Positions 15,547-24,557 are shown, counted from the first letter of the stretch. The stretch is 64,000 bases of DNA from JAVJUV01 sp047314965 (GCF_047314965.1 NZ_JBLBVK010000030.1:1-64000); one strand, 5' to 3'. Translations and numbers: made by a program. Notes: a model not told the origin generated them from the sequence alone.

Positions 15547-15570
15547 GGCGTGGCCCTTCGGGGCCGCGCC
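15547..15570 (+). promoter_or_regulatory. Stable TTCG-capped hairpin after sugar-binding-protein gene
   Basis: GGCGTGGCCC and GGGCCGCGCC form a 10-bp stem with one wobble around a TTCG tetraloop, with no T-tract. Like the hairpin at 3019-3047, it lies between a binding-protein gene and its first permease gene and probably stabilises the upstream transcript. Confidence 0.65.
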
Positions 15571-15600
15571 TGACCCGACACGCCAGCACCGGGACACCCC

Positions 15601-16545
15601 ATGACTTCTTCGATCGCAGATCGTGCCGCCAAGGCGACCCCGCCACAGGTGGCCCGGCGTATCCGTGGCTTCTCGGATCGCACCATCGCATGGATATTCG
15701 TCGCGCCGACCATCTTCCTGCTTCTGGCGGTGAACATCTTCCCGCTGATCTGGACGATCCGGCTCTCGTTCACGAACTTCCGCGCGAACCGCAACCGCGA
15801 GGTCGAGTGGGTGGGGCTTCAGAACTACGAGCGGATCCTGACCGACAGCGATATCTGGCTCACGATGCAGGCCACGGCGCATTTCCTGTTCTGGACCATC
15901 TTCTTCCAGGTCCTGATCGGCTTCACTCTGGCCTATCTGATCAACAAGAATTTCAAGGGCTCGCCCTTCTGGACGACCGTGATCGTCCTGCCGATGATGC
16001 TGTCCCCGGCAGTGGTGGGCAACTTCTGGACCTTCCTCTACCAGCCGCAGATCGGACTCTTCAATTACATTGTCGCCTTCTTCACCGGCGCCGATCCCTC
16101 AAGCTTCGAGATGATCGGTTCAGTCAATCTGGCGCCATGGTCCATCGTGATCGTGGACACCTGGATGTGGACGCCCTTCGTGATGTTGATCTGCCTCGCC
16201 GGTCTCAGATCGATCCCCGACTACATCTATGAGGCCGCCGAGATCGACCGTGCGTCCAAGTGGCGGCAGTTCTGGACGATCACCGTCCCGATGACCTTGC
16301 CCTTCCTGATGCTGGCGGTGCTCTTCCGGGGCATCGAGAACTTCAAGATGTTCGATCTGGTCGTCCAGCTGACAGGCGGGGGGCCCGGCTCGGTGACGGA
16401 ACTCACCTCCATCAACCTGAAACGGGAAGCCTTCGAGAAATGGCGCACGGGCTATGCCAGCGCGTACGCCATAATCCTTTTCGTGACGGTCTTCGGCCTT
16501 GCCTCGATCTACGTGAAGGCCCTGAACGCGGTGAAAGACAGATGA
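15601..16545 (+). CDS. ABC sugar transporter permease (MalF-like)
   Basis: This 314-residue inner-membrane protein has six predicted membrane segments. It has the carbohydrate uptake permease 1 pattern (AWIFVAPTIFLLLAVNIFPL; EAA loop YEAAEIDRASKWRQFWTITVP). It pairs with the next permease, with which it overlaps by four bases (ATGA). Together they form the channel of the importer fed by the binding protein at 14210. Confidence 0.92.
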   Translation: MTSSIADRAAKATPPQVARRIRGFSDRTIAWIFVAPTIFLLLAVNIFPLIWTIRLSFTNFRANRNREVEWVGLQNYERILTDSDIWLTMQATAHFLFWTIFFQVLIGFTLAYLINKNFKGSPFWTTVIVLPMMLSPAVVGNFWTFLYQPQIGLFNYIVAFFTGADPSSFEMIGSVNLAPWSIVIVDTWMWTPFVMLICLAGLRSIPDYIYEAAEIDRASKWRQFWTITVPMTLPFLMLAVLFRGIENFKMFDLVVQLTGGGPGSVTELTSINLKREAFEKWRTGYASAYAIILFVTVFGLASIYVKALNAVKDR

Positions 16546-17480
16546 GCGCCTATTCCATCACCGAACCGTCGAACCGGCAGAAATGGATCGCCGGCACGCT
16601 CGTGGTCCTCTATGCGGTCATCACGATGATCCCTCTCCTCTGGATCATCGCGACCGGGTTCAAGTCGCCGTCCGACGCCATCAGCTATCCGCCCAAGGTC
16701 TTCTTCGAGCCGACGGTAGAAGGCTACGTAAACCTGTTCACGACGCGCACCCGTCAAACCGAGGAATACCTCGCCGCGAACCCGCCCCAGACCTGGTACG
16801 AGGAAATCGTGCGCCAGTACGACATGGTGATCGTCGGGCCGTCGCGCTATGGCGAACGCTTCCTGAACTCGGTCATCATCGGGTTCGGCTCGACCTTCCT
16901 GGCCGTGTTCCTGGGCACCATGGCGGCCTATGCCTTCTCGCGCTTCCGGGTGCCGCTGAAAGACGACCTGATGTTCTTCATCCTGTCGACCCGAATGATG
17001 CCGCCCATCGCGGTCGCGATCCCGATCTTCCTGATGTTCCGGGAACTGGGTCTCAGCGATACCCATCTGGGCATGATCCTTCTCTACACGGCGGTGAACA
17101 TCTCGCTGGCCGTCTGGCTGATGAAGTCCTTCATCGACGGTATCCCGCGCGAGTACGAGGAAGCCGCGCTGATCGACGGCTACACCCGGTTCCAGGCCTT
17201 CATGAAGGTCGTGCTGCCACAGGCCGCGACCGGCATCGCCTCGACCGCGATCTTCTGCCTGATCTTCGCCTGGAACGAATACGCCTTCGCCGTCCTCCTG
17301 ACCTCGGGCAACGCGCAGACCGCGCCACCCTTCATCCCGACGATCATCGGGGTGGGCGGACAGGACTGGCCCGCCGTCGCGGCAGGCGCGACGCTGTTCC
17401 TGATCCCGGTCATGGTCTTCACCGTGCTTCTCAGAAAGCATCTCCTCAGGGGCATCACATTCGGAGCGGTGCGCAAATGA
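16542..17480 (+). CDS. ABC sugar transporter permease (MalG-like)
   Basis: This 312-residue membrane protein of the MalG type has the EAA loop YEEAALIDGYTRFQAFMKVVLP and a C-terminal LLRKHLLRGITFGAVRK. It has an unusually long segment between the first and second membrane helices (about residues 60-105), as seen in glycerol-type importers. I chose the ATG at 16542 in the ATGA overlap with the preceding gene; the frame is open far upstream but that part shadows the other permease. Confidence 0.9.
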   Translation: MSAYSITEPSNRQKWIAGTLVVLYAVITMIPLLWIIATGFKSPSDAISYPPKVFFEPTVEGYVNLFTTRTRQTEEYLAANPPQTWYEEIVRQYDMVIVGPSRYGERFLNSVIIGFGSTFLAVFLGTMAAYAFSRFRVPLKDDLMFFILSTRMMPPIAVAIPIFLMFRELGLSDTHLGMILLYTAVNISLAVWLMKSFIDGIPREYEEAALIDGYTRFQAFMKVVLPQAATGIASTAIFCLIFAWNEYAFAVLLTSGNAQTAPPFIPTIIGVGGQDWPAVAAGATLFLIPVMVFTVLLRKHLLRGITFGAVRK

Positions 17481-17593
17481 CGGAAAACATTTCACAAGAA
17501 AGGTTATCCACAGGTTGCCATACCTTTTGCCATACGCTTTGCCGACGTCTTGCAGACGCTTTGCCGACCGGCCGGGAGACAGCTCATGTCTGA
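17477..17593 (+). CDS. Possible 38-residue Cys/His-rich small protein
   Basis: A short frame begins at an ATGA overlap with the permease stop. It reads MTENISQERLSTGCHTFCHT and then LCRRLADALPTGRETAHV, ending inside the first codons of the next gene. The overlap at both ends would allow coupled translation. No clear ribosome binding site precedes it and the repeats ACGCTTTGCC in this gap could instead be a transcript element. I do not recognise the sequence; it may be non-coding. Confidence 0.25.
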   Translation: MTENISQERLSTGCHTFCHTLCRRLADALPTGRETAHV

Positions 17594-17780
17594 CTTCGTG
17601 AACGGCCTTCTGAAGCTCCGCCGCGGCCCGTGGGAGATGGTGGCCTCCATCCTCATCGCCCTTGGCGTCATCATGCTGATGCAGCCCTTCGTGATCTGGG
17701 CCTATACCTATTCCTTCATCGTGACGCTGGTGGGAACGGTCATGTTCATCGTCGTCAGCCACTTCCCGGAGGGCGACTGA
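17586..17780 (+). CDS. Small integral membrane protein of the sugar ABC operon
   Basis: This 64-residue protein has two likely membrane helices (EMVASILIALGVIMLMQPFV and YTYSFIVTLVGTVMFIVVSH). GGGAG precedes the ATG, and its stop overlaps the ATPase start (TGATG). Small two-helix proteins occur in some importer operons with two ATPases, such as glycerol-type systems, between the permease and ATPase genes. A structural or accessory role in the transporter is likely but not shown by sequence. Confidence 0.75.
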   Translation: MSDFVNGLLKLRRGPWEMVASILIALGVIMLMQPFVIWAYTYSFIVTLVGTVMFIVVSHFPEGD

Positions 17781-18877
17781 TGGCCGAGATCGTAATCAAG
17801 AATTTGCGTAAGGATTTCGGGGACTTCAATGCCGTGAAGTCATCCTCCTTCACGATAGGAGACGGCGAGTTCTTCATGCTGCTCGGTCCCTCCGGCTGTG
17901 GCAAGACCACGACTCTTCGGATGATCGCGGGACTGGAACTGCCGACATCGGGCGAGATCTATATCGATGGCGAGGAAGTGGGCCAAAGACCCGCATCCGA
18001 ACGCGATATCGCCTTTGTTTTCCAGATGTTCGCGCTCTACCCTCACATGAATGTTCGCAAGAACATCTCCTACCCCCTGATAAGTCAGGGCATGCCCCGC
18101 GCAAAGGTGAAGGAGAAGGTCGCCGAAGTCGCCCGCATCCTCGGAATCGAGGACATTCTCGACCGCCCCGTCGGCGGACTTTCCGGCGGCGACCGCCAGC
18201 GCGTCGCCCTCGGCCGAGCCATCGTGCGCGAACCTAAGGCGTTCATGATGGACGAACCCCTCGGCGCGTTGGATGCCGAGTTCCGGGAGCACATGGCGGA
18301 AGAACTGCGCGCACTTCATGACCGCATGGGCGCGACAACCGTCTACGTCACCCATGACCAGCTCGAGGCGATGCAGATGGGAGACAAGATCGTCGTTATG
18401 AATCATGGGGTTATCGAGCAGTTCGGCGTGCCTCAGGACATCTACGACTGGCCGGCCACGATGTTCGTGGCAGAGTTCATTGGCTCACCACCGATGAATT
18501 TTCTCCGCTTCGACGGGGTGGCTGAAGCGGGCCGGGGCAGCGTCCAGATGAACGGGCACGATTTCCTTGTTCCCGACCTGCGCGATGGCGCAAAGGGCCC
18601 TCTTGTCCTCGGTGTCCGCCCCGAACACGTCCATCTCAGCGAAGCTGCCCCCTATAGGGGCAAAGTGATAGCAACCGAGTATCTGGGTACGACGCAGATC
18701 GTGACGATCAAGACGCCGAACGGAGAAATCAAGGCGAGGACCGGATCGGAAGCATCTGTTAATGCAGGTGAAAATGTCGGTCTCGAATTCAACGGAAACA
18801 CGGTGACGGTATTCGAGGCCAACACCGGTATCGCGCTTCGCTCGGCTGCGAACGAGAGGGTTCTTGCTCATGGCTGA
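17780..18877 (+). CDS. ABC sugar transporter ATP-binding protein 1 (MalK/UgpC-like)
   Basis: This 365-residue ATPase has Walker A GPSGCGKTT (about 35), Walker B AFMMDEP (about 154) and H-loop VTHDQLEAM. A C-terminal TOBE regulatory domain follows (LVLGVRPEHVHLSE). The signature motif is LSGGDRQRVALGRA, with Asp where most have Gln. It is one of two different ATPases encoded in tandem, so the transporter likely uses an ATPase heterodimer. It overlaps the preceding gene by one base and the next by eight. Confidence 0.92.
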   Translation: MAEIVIKNLRKDFGDFNAVKSSSFTIGDGEFFMLLGPSGCGKTTTLRMIAGLELPTSGEIYIDGEEVGQRPASERDIAFVFQMFALYPHMNVRKNISYPLISQGMPRAKVKEKVAEVARILGIEDILDRPVGGLSGGDRQRVALGRAIVREPKAFMMDEPLGALDAEFREHMAEELRALHDRMGATTVYVTHDQLEAMQMGDKIVVMNHGVIEQFGVPQDIYDWPATMFVAEFIGSPPMNFLRFDGVAEAGRGSVQMNGHDFLVPDLRDGAKGPLVLGVRPEHVHLSEAAPYRGKVIATEYLGTTQIVTIKTPNGEIKARTGSEASVNAGENVGLEFNGNTVTVFEANTGIALRSAANERVLAHG

Positions 18878-19862
18878 CGTAGTTCTCGATGGTGTGAGCA
18901 AGAGCTTCGGCCGCGACATTGCGGTCGCGGATATCTCGATGGAAGTGCCCGACGGTGCATTCGTTGTCCTTCTTGGACCGACCGGTGCAGGCAAGACGAC
19001 GACCCTGCGGCTGATTTCCGGGCTGGAAGAGCCCGACCGCGGCGACATCCGCATTGCCGGCCACTCGGTGGCGGGTCTCACACCCGCCCAGCGTGACGTG
19101 GCGATGGTCTTCCAGCAGTATTCGCTTTACCCGCATATGACCGTGCGGGAGAACCTCGCCTTCCCGTTGAAGTCCCCGATCCTGAAAACGCCCGCGGAGC
19201 AGATCGCAAAGCGTGTGGCTGAAGTCGCGGAAATTCTTCAGATTTCCCACAAGCTGGACAACAAGGCGACAGCGCTTTCGGGCGGCGAAATGCAAAGGGT
19301 TTCGATTGGTCGCGCGTTGGTCAGGCGTCCGAATGTCTACCTCATGGACGAGCCATTGTCCTCCCTCGACGCCAAGTTGCGCGCCGATCTGAGGGTCGAG
19401 TTGAAGCGCATCCAGTCCGATCTTGGCGCGACGCTCCTTTATGTGACTCACGATCAGATCGAAGCCATGACCATGGCGACGCATGTGGGCGTGCTGGATC
19501 ATGGGAGACTCGTTCAATATGGGACGCCGCGCGAGATATACGAGAACCCGGTCAGCCTCTATGTCGCCGGACGCCTTGGAATCCCCAGGATCAATACGCT
19601 TCCGGCCAATCTCTTTCCCGGCGCTCCATCGGGAGCAAAGACTATCGGGCTTCGTCCGGAGCACATCGCGGAAGGCGACGGAAAGGCTGCAAAAGTCGTT
19701 CGGGTTGAACACCTTGGCGACCAGACCCGCCTGCATCTCGATCTGGATGGCCACGGGATTATCACGCTGGCCGATCCGCACACCAAACTGAAAACCGGCG
19801 ACGCAATCGCCATTGCGCCGCGCGACCCGCTCTATTTCGATGCCAGCGGCGCGCGTATCTGA
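18870..19862 (+). CDS. ABC sugar transporter ATP-binding protein 2 (MalK/UgpC-like)
   Basis: This 330-residue ATPase has Walker A GPTGAGKTT (about 36), signature LSGGEMQRVSIGRAL (about 137), Walker B NVYLMDEPLSSLD and H-loop THDQIEAMTMA. A shorter TOBE region follows (IGLRPEHIAEGDG). It differs from ATPase 1 throughout and has the variant GPTGAG in Walker A. Its ATG lies inside the end of the preceding gene. The paired ATPases suggest a heterodimeric motor. Confidence 0.92.
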   Translation: MADVVLDGVSKSFGRDIAVADISMEVPDGAFVVLLGPTGAGKTTTLRLISGLEEPDRGDIRIAGHSVAGLTPAQRDVAMVFQQYSLYPHMTVRENLAFPLKSPILKTPAEQIAKRVAEVAEILQISHKLDNKATALSGGEMQRVSIGRALVRRPNVYLMDEPLSSLDAKLRADLRVELKRIQSDLGATLLYVTHDQIEAMTMATHVGVLDHGRLVQYGTPREIYENPVSLYVAGRLGIPRINTLPANLFPGAPSGAKTIGLRPEHIAEGDGKAAKVVRVEHLGDQTRLHLDLDGHGIITLADPHTKLKTGDAIAIAPRDPLYFDASGARI

Positions 19863-19877
19863 GGGAGGAACACGAGG

Positions 19878-21515
19878 ATGCCGCAGTTCATCAACAGCCG
19901 TGAAAGGCTGGTCAACGAAGCCATAGACGGAACGTTGCGCACAGGCGGTGGGCGACTGGCGCGTCTGGATGGCTATCCGCACATTCGTGTCGTCGTTCGA
20001 ACGGATTGGGACAAATCCAAGGTGGCGCTGATTTCGGGCGGTGGATCGGGGCACGAACCCAGCCATGCGGGGTTTGTCGGCAAAGGCATGCTGACGGCGG
20101 CGGTCTGCGGCGATGTTTTCGCCTCGCCCTCCGTCGATGCCGTTCTCGCGGGTATTCTGGCCGTCACGGGCGACGCGGGATGCCTCCTGATCGTGAAGAA
20201 CTACACTGGCGACCGTTTGAATTTCGGCCTTGCCGCGGAACGCGCACGGGCCTTTGGCCTCAATGTCAGCATGGTGGTGGTCGATGACGATGTCGCCCTG
20301 CCGGATCTTCCGCAGCCGCGCGGCGTTGCCGGCACCTTGTTCGTTCACAAGATCGCCGGGGCACTGGCAGAGCAGGGCGCATCGCTGGATGACGTGACCG
20401 AGGCGGCGAAGCGCGTCATCGACGGAGTGGCCTCGATCGGAATGTCACTGGATACCTGCACCGTTCCTGGGTCTCCGAAAGAAGAACGAATTGCCTACGG
20501 GAAGGCGGAACTGGGGCTTGGCATTCATGGTGAGGCGGGCGTGGAGCAAGTCGATTTCGCCGGCGCAGCCGCGGCGATGGGAATGGTCGTGGATCGCCTT
20601 GCGCCGTCGATGGGTGAGGGCAATTACGTTGCTCTTCTCAACAATCTGGGCGGCGCGACACCGCTGGAGATGGCAATCCTCGCCGAGGAACTGGTTGCAT
20701 CGCGGATCGGTTCCAGGATTCAATGGATGATCGGTCCCGCACCCATGATGACCTCGCTGGACATGCAGGGCTTCTCGGTTTCGGTGCTTCCTGTCAGCGC
20801 GGCTGACGAAGCGGCGCTTATCGCCCCCGTCGCTCCCTGGGCTTGGCCAGGCTGCCACAGGGTGGAGGAGATCGTGGTCGTGCCGTTGCCCGATGGTTTG
20901 ACACCGATCCAGCCGAAGCCGTCGAAGGACGACCGCATGGCCGCGTTCCTCGCACGCTGCTGCAACGCGTTGATCGCTGCGGAAAGCGACCTGAATGCGC
21001 TCGACGCCAAATCCGGTGACGGTGATACTGGCTCTACTCTTGCCTCCGCCGCGCGCGCCTTGATCGAAGCTCGTGATCGCTTGCCTCTCGCCGATGCAAC
21101 TCAACTATACCGGGCGATCGGTCTTGAGCTGAGCCAGACGATGGGAGGCTCCTCCGGCGTTCTTCTCGCGATCTTCTTCGCCGCCGCAGGTGACGCCTCC
21201 GCCAGCGGGCAGGATGCGGTCGGGTCTTTGAAGGCCGGTCTCGATCGGATCCGTCAGGTCGGAGGTGCGGCGCAAGGCGATCGCACGATGATCGATGCTC
21301 TGGAACCGGCGCTCGATGCCCTGTCCGAAGGTGTCGCCTCCGCGGCTTCAGCAGCGAGAAAAGGTGCCGATCACACCGCCTCGATCACCAAGGCAAAGGC
21401 CGGGCGTGCAAGTTATATTGCGGAAGCTAGCCTGAAGGGTCACAACGATCCCGGCGCCGAGGCAGTGGCGCGACTCTTTGAATTCATGGCGACTGATGCG
21501 CAGGTGACCCACTGA
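19878..21515 (+). CDS. Fused DhaK-DhaL dihydroxyacetone/tetrulose kinase
   Basis: This 545-residue ATP-dependent kinase joins two domains. The DhaK domain covers about residues 1-330 (LISGGGSGHEPSHAGFVGKG, VKNYTGDRLNFGLA, and GLGIHGEAGVE, whose His forms the covalent hemiaminal with the keto substrate). The DhaL domain covers about 350-545 (KSGDGDTGSTL; GGSSGVLLA). Family members phosphorylate dihydroxyacetone, glyceraldehyde or tetruloses such as erythrulose. GAGGGAGGAAC precedes the ATG. Its place between transporter and xylulokinase genes indicates a role in breaking down the imported sugar or polyol; the exact substrate is open. Confidence 0.9.
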   Translation: MPQFINSRERLVNEAIDGTLRTGGGRLARLDGYPHIRVVVRTDWDKSKVALISGGGSGHEPSHAGFVGKGMLTAAVCGDVFASPSVDAVLAGILAVTGDAGCLLIVKNYTGDRLNFGLAAERARAFGLNVSMVVVDDDVALPDLPQPRGVAGTLFVHKIAGALAEQGASLDDVTEAAKRVIDGVASIGMSLDTCTVPGSPKEERIAYGKAELGLGIHGEAGVEQVDFAGAAAAMGMVVDRLAPSMGEGNYVALLNNLGGATPLEMAILAEELVASRIGSRIQWMIGPAPMMTSLDMQGFSVSVLPVSAADEAALIAPVAPWAWPGCHRVEEIVVVPLPDGLTPIQPKPSKDDRMAAFLARCCNALIAAESDLNALDAKSGDGDTGSTLASAARALIEARDRLPLADATQLYRAIGLELSQTMGGSSGVLLAIFFAAAGDASASGQDAVGSLKAGLDRIRQVGGAAQGDRTMIDALEPALDALSEGVASAASAARKGADHTASITKAKAGRASYIAEASLKGHNDPGAEAVARLFEFMATDAQVTH

Positions 21516-21516
21516 C

Positions 21517-22956
21517 ATGTACCTTGGCTTGGATCTTGGAACCAGCGGCGTAAAGGCTGTTCTCATTGACGAAGAGCAGTCAGTCGTCGCTTCGGCCAGC
21601 GCCTCTATTGATGTTTCGCGTCCTCATCCGGGTTGGTCGGAGCAAGATCCTGCAGATTGGATTGCGGCGACCGAGGCCGCTCTCAGCCAGTTGTCCGCCG
21701 AGATCGATCTCTCCGGGGTAAGGGGCATTGGGCTTTCCGGTCACATGCATGGCGCGACTCTCCTTGGGAAGGACGATGGCGTCCTGCGGCCGTGCATTCT
21801 GTGGAACGACACCCGCTCCCATGCCGAGGCGGCGGAACTTGATGCCGATCCTGCGTTTCGGGCAATCACGGGAAACATCGTTTTTCCGGGGTTCACCGCG
21901 CCGAAACTGGTCTGGGTCGAGCGGAACGAGCCTGAGGTCTTCCGTGACGTCGCGCGTGTGCTTCTTCCGAAGGACTACCTGAGGCTCTGGCTGACCGGCG
22001 AGGCGGTGTCGGAGATGTCGGATGCGGCGGGAACCAGCTGGCTCGATACGGGCGGGCGCGACTGGTCGGACGAACTCCTTGCCAAGACAAACCTTGATCG
22101 CTCAACCATGCCGAGACTGGTCGAGGGTTCGGAAAATTCCGGAGCATTGCGCTCCGACATCGCCACCCGTTACGGATTACCCGCCGGGGTTCCTATTGCA
22201 GGAGGAGCGGGCGACAATGCGGCCTCCGCCATCGGAATGGGGGTCGTTTCGCCCGGACAGGCGTTTGTTTCGCTTGGAACATCCGGCGTTCTCTTTGCCG
22301 CCAACGAAAGCTATCGCCCCGATCCGGCTACGGCGGTGCATACGTTCTGTCACGCGATTCCAGGGGCTTGGCATCAGATGGGAGTCATCCTTGCCGCGAC
22401 CGATGCGCTCAACTGGTATGGCCGGTTCGTCGGACAGGATGCGGCAGCATTAACAGGTGCTTTGGATGCGCTCGAAGCTCCCGGAAAGACGGTCTTCCTA
22501 CCCTATCTTGGCGGGGAAAGAACGCCACTGAATGATGCCGGGATTCGCGGGGCGTTTCTTGGACTTGAGCATGCGACAGATCAAAAGGCAGGCACGCGCG
22601 CTGTTCTCGAAGGGGTGGCGTTCGCGCTCCGCGACTGCAGGGATGCGCTTTCGGCAACGGGAACACGGATCGATCGTCTGACCGCCGTGGGTGGTGGCGC
22701 GCGTTCCCGGTATTGGCTCAAGGCGATTGCCACCGCACTGAATTGCCCGATCGATCTGCCGTCGTCGGCAGAGCTCGGTGCGGCGTTCGGCGCCGCCCGG
22801 CTCGGGATGATGGTTGCCACTGGAGAAATTGAAACGGTCGCGACGCCGCCGCACATCTCGGATAGCATCGATCCGGAGACTTCCCTGATGGTGGCATTCG
22901 ACGAGGGTATGTACCGGTACAAGGCCGCACAGAAAGCAATTGGAGAGATCAGATGA
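21517..22956 (+). CDS. xylB: Xylulokinase
   Basis: This 479-residue FGGY-family kinase phosphorylates D-xylulose to xylulose 5-phosphate. The N-terminal GLDLGTSGVKAVL is the phosphate-binding strand. GHMHGATLL contains the xylulokinase-type substrate region (family consensus GQMHG). LGTSGVLFAAN and GGGARSRYWLKAIA form the C-terminal ATP site. The length fits XylB. It starts one base after the kinase upstream and overlaps xylA by four bases. Confidence 0.92.
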   Translation: MYLGLDLGTSGVKAVLIDEEQSVVASASASIDVSRPHPGWSEQDPADWIAATEAALSQLSAEIDLSGVRGIGLSGHMHGATLLGKDDGVLRPCILWNDTRSHAEAAELDADPAFRAITGNIVFPGFTAPKLVWVERNEPEVFRDVARVLLPKDYLRLWLTGEAVSEMSDAAGTSWLDTGGRDWSDELLAKTNLDRSTMPRLVEGSENSGALRSDIATRYGLPAGVPIAGGAGDNAASAIGMGVVSPGQAFVSLGTSGVLFAANESYRPDPATAVHTFCHAIPGAWHQMGVILAATDALNWYGRFVGQDAAALTGALDALEAPGKTVFLPYLGGERTPLNDAGIRGAFLGLEHATDQKAGTRAVLEGVAFALRDCRDALSATGTRIDRLTAVGGGARSRYWLKAIATALNCPIDLPSSAELGAAFGAARLGMMVATGEIETVATPPHISDSIDPETSLMVAFDEGMYRYKAAQKAIGEIR

Positions 22957-24263
22957 CGTCGTTCTTTGGGGACATCCCGCAGATCCGGTACGAGGGCCCT
23001 GAGACGGACAACGAATTCGCCTTCCGTCACTACAATCCGGACGAGATGGTCGCGGGCCGCAGGATGGAGGACCATCTGCGCCTCGCAGTGGCCTATTGGC
23101 ATTCCTTCGCTTGGGAAGGTGGCGACCCGTTCGGTGGCCGCACGTTCGATCGGCCCTGGTTCGGCGACGGAATGGAACTGGCCCGTTTGAAGGCCGACGT
23201 AGCCTTTGAGATGTTCCGCCTCCTTGGACAGCCATACTTCTGTTTTCACGATGCCGATGTTCGACCCGAGGGCCAAAGCTTCGCGGAAAATCTTCGGAAC
23301 CTCGAAGAGATCACCGACTATTTCGCCGCAAAGATGGAAACCACAGGAACACAACTGCTTTGGGGCACGGCCAATCTCTTTTCGCACCGCCGTTTCATGT
23401 CGGGGGCGGCCACGAACCCGGACCCGGAGGTGTTTGCCTGGTCGGCAGCAACGATCAAGGCGTGCATGGACGCAACCCACAAGCTCGGTGGCGCGAACTA
23501 TGTGCTTTGGGGTGGCCGCGAAGGCTATGAAACACTGCTGAACACAGATCTCGGGCGCGAGGCTGATCAAGCCGCGGCCATGCTATCGAAGGTGATCGAC
23601 TACAAGCACAAGATCGGCTTCAAAGGCACCATCCTGATCGAACCCAAGCCGCAGGAGCCCACAAAGCATCAGTACGATTTCGACGTTGCCACTGTTTACG
23701 GTTTCCTGAAGCGGTACGGCTTGGAAAATGAGGTCAAGGTCAATATCGAGCAGGGTCACGCCATTCTGGCAGGCCACAGTTTCGAGCACGAACTCGCCCT
23801 TGCGGCTAGCCTCGGAATTCTCGGCTCCATCGATATCAACCGGAACGACTATCAGTCTGGATGGGACACCGACCAGTTTCCGAACAATGTGCCGGAGGTA
23901 GCCCTTGCCTATTACGAGATACTGAAATCTGGCGGCTTCACGACCGGAGGCACGAACTTCGACGCCAAACTGCGTCGCCAATCCCTCGATCCCGAAGACC
24001 TGATTCTGGCCCATGTCGGCGGCATGGATGTCTGCGCCCGGGGCCTCAAGGCCGCGGCTGCACTGCTGGAAGACGGTCGACTAGAGAAAATGCGTGCCGA
24101 GCGATACGCGGGGTGGGAAACTGACGCCGGCAAAAAGATCAAAGGCGCCAGCCTTGCAGAGCTGTCGGACATGGTGCTGTCCAGCGATCTCCGTCCCGAA
24201 CCCAAATCCGGACGGCAGGAACGCCTTGAGAACCTGGTCAACGCGGTGATCGAGAAAGCCTAG
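22953..24263 (+). CDS. xylA: Xylose isomerase
   Basis: This 436-residue TIM-barrel enzyme interconverts D-xylose and D-xylulose with two divalent metals. Family features include YFCFHDADVRPEG with the catalytic His, WGGREGYETLLNTD, IEPKPQEPTKHQYDFD, EQGHAILAGHSFEHEL and the metal-binding DINRNDYQSGWDTDQFP. The length matches the longer class of xylose isomerases. It is the last gene of the operon and overlaps xylB (ATGA). No terminator is evident before the convergent small gene at 24278-24454. Confidence 0.95.
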   Translation: MTSFFGDIPQIRYEGPETDNEFAFRHYNPDEMVAGRRMEDHLRLAVAYWHSFAWEGGDPFGGRTFDRPWFGDGMELARLKADVAFEMFRLLGQPYFCFHDADVRPEGQSFAENLRNLEEITDYFAAKMETTGTQLLWGTANLFSHRRFMSGAATNPDPEVFAWSAATIKACMDATHKLGGANYVLWGGREGYETLLNTDLGREADQAAAMLSKVIDYKHKIGFKGTILIEPKPQEPTKHQYDFDVATVYGFLKRYGLENEVKVNIEQGHAILAGHSFEHELALAASLGILGSIDINRNDYQSGWDTDQFPNNVPEVALAYYEILKSGGFTTGGTNFDAKLRRQSLDPEDLILAHVGGMDVCARGLKAAAALLEDGRLEKMRAERYAGWETDAGKKIKGASLAELSDMVLSSDLRPEPKSGRQERLENLVNAVIEKA

Positions 24264-24277
24264 AGTGGCCACGGTCG

Positions 24278-24454
24278 TCAGTTCTTGCCGACGCGTTCAT
24301 CCTTGGCGCTGGCCGATGGCGTGCGTCCGGTCAGATGGGCGATCAGGGTGGCGCGCTTGACGTGGACGAACAGTGTAACCGGCCCGGTCCTGTGAACAGG
24401 TCTTACCGTCTGGCGCGTCTTCGGTTCCGGGAATGCGATTACATTACTCATCAT
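24278..24454 (-). CDS. Small basic protein with N-terminal NVIAFP motif
   Basis: This 58-residue frame on the minus strand begins MMSNVIAFPEPKTRQTVRPV and ends SAKDERVGKN. AGGAG lies six bases before the first ATG. The SNVIAFP-like start recurs in small alphaproteobacterial proteins of unknown function. It is rich in Arg/Lys/Thr with no membrane segment. It faces xylA tail to tail with 14 bases between them and stands alone. No function can be assigned. Confidence 0.6.
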   Translation of the reverse strand: MMSNVIAFPEPKTRQTVRPVHRTGPVTLFVHVKRATLIAHLTGRTPSASAKDERVGKN

Positions 24455-24557
24455 CGATACTCCTGATCCTCCGACACTGACGAAACACTTTCTTTGTGGC
24501 CTAGTAAGGGCACAATCGGGGTATCAATTCGGTTAATGTTTCGCGCTGGAGCGGAGA

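Noticed and set aside
14132..15691. Long minus-strand open frame of about 519 codons opposite the sugar-binding-protein gene
   Set aside because: It is a high-GC shadow of the plus-strand gene, with no family and no ribosome binding site.
16509..17762. Minus-strand open frame opposite the second permease, rich in His/Asp/Glu
   Set aside because: Composition is that of an antisense membrane-protein gene; no homologous motifs.
18789..20348. Long minus-strand open frame opposite the ATPase and kinase genes
   Set aside because: It runs across three well-supported genes on the other strand and has no recognisable protein.
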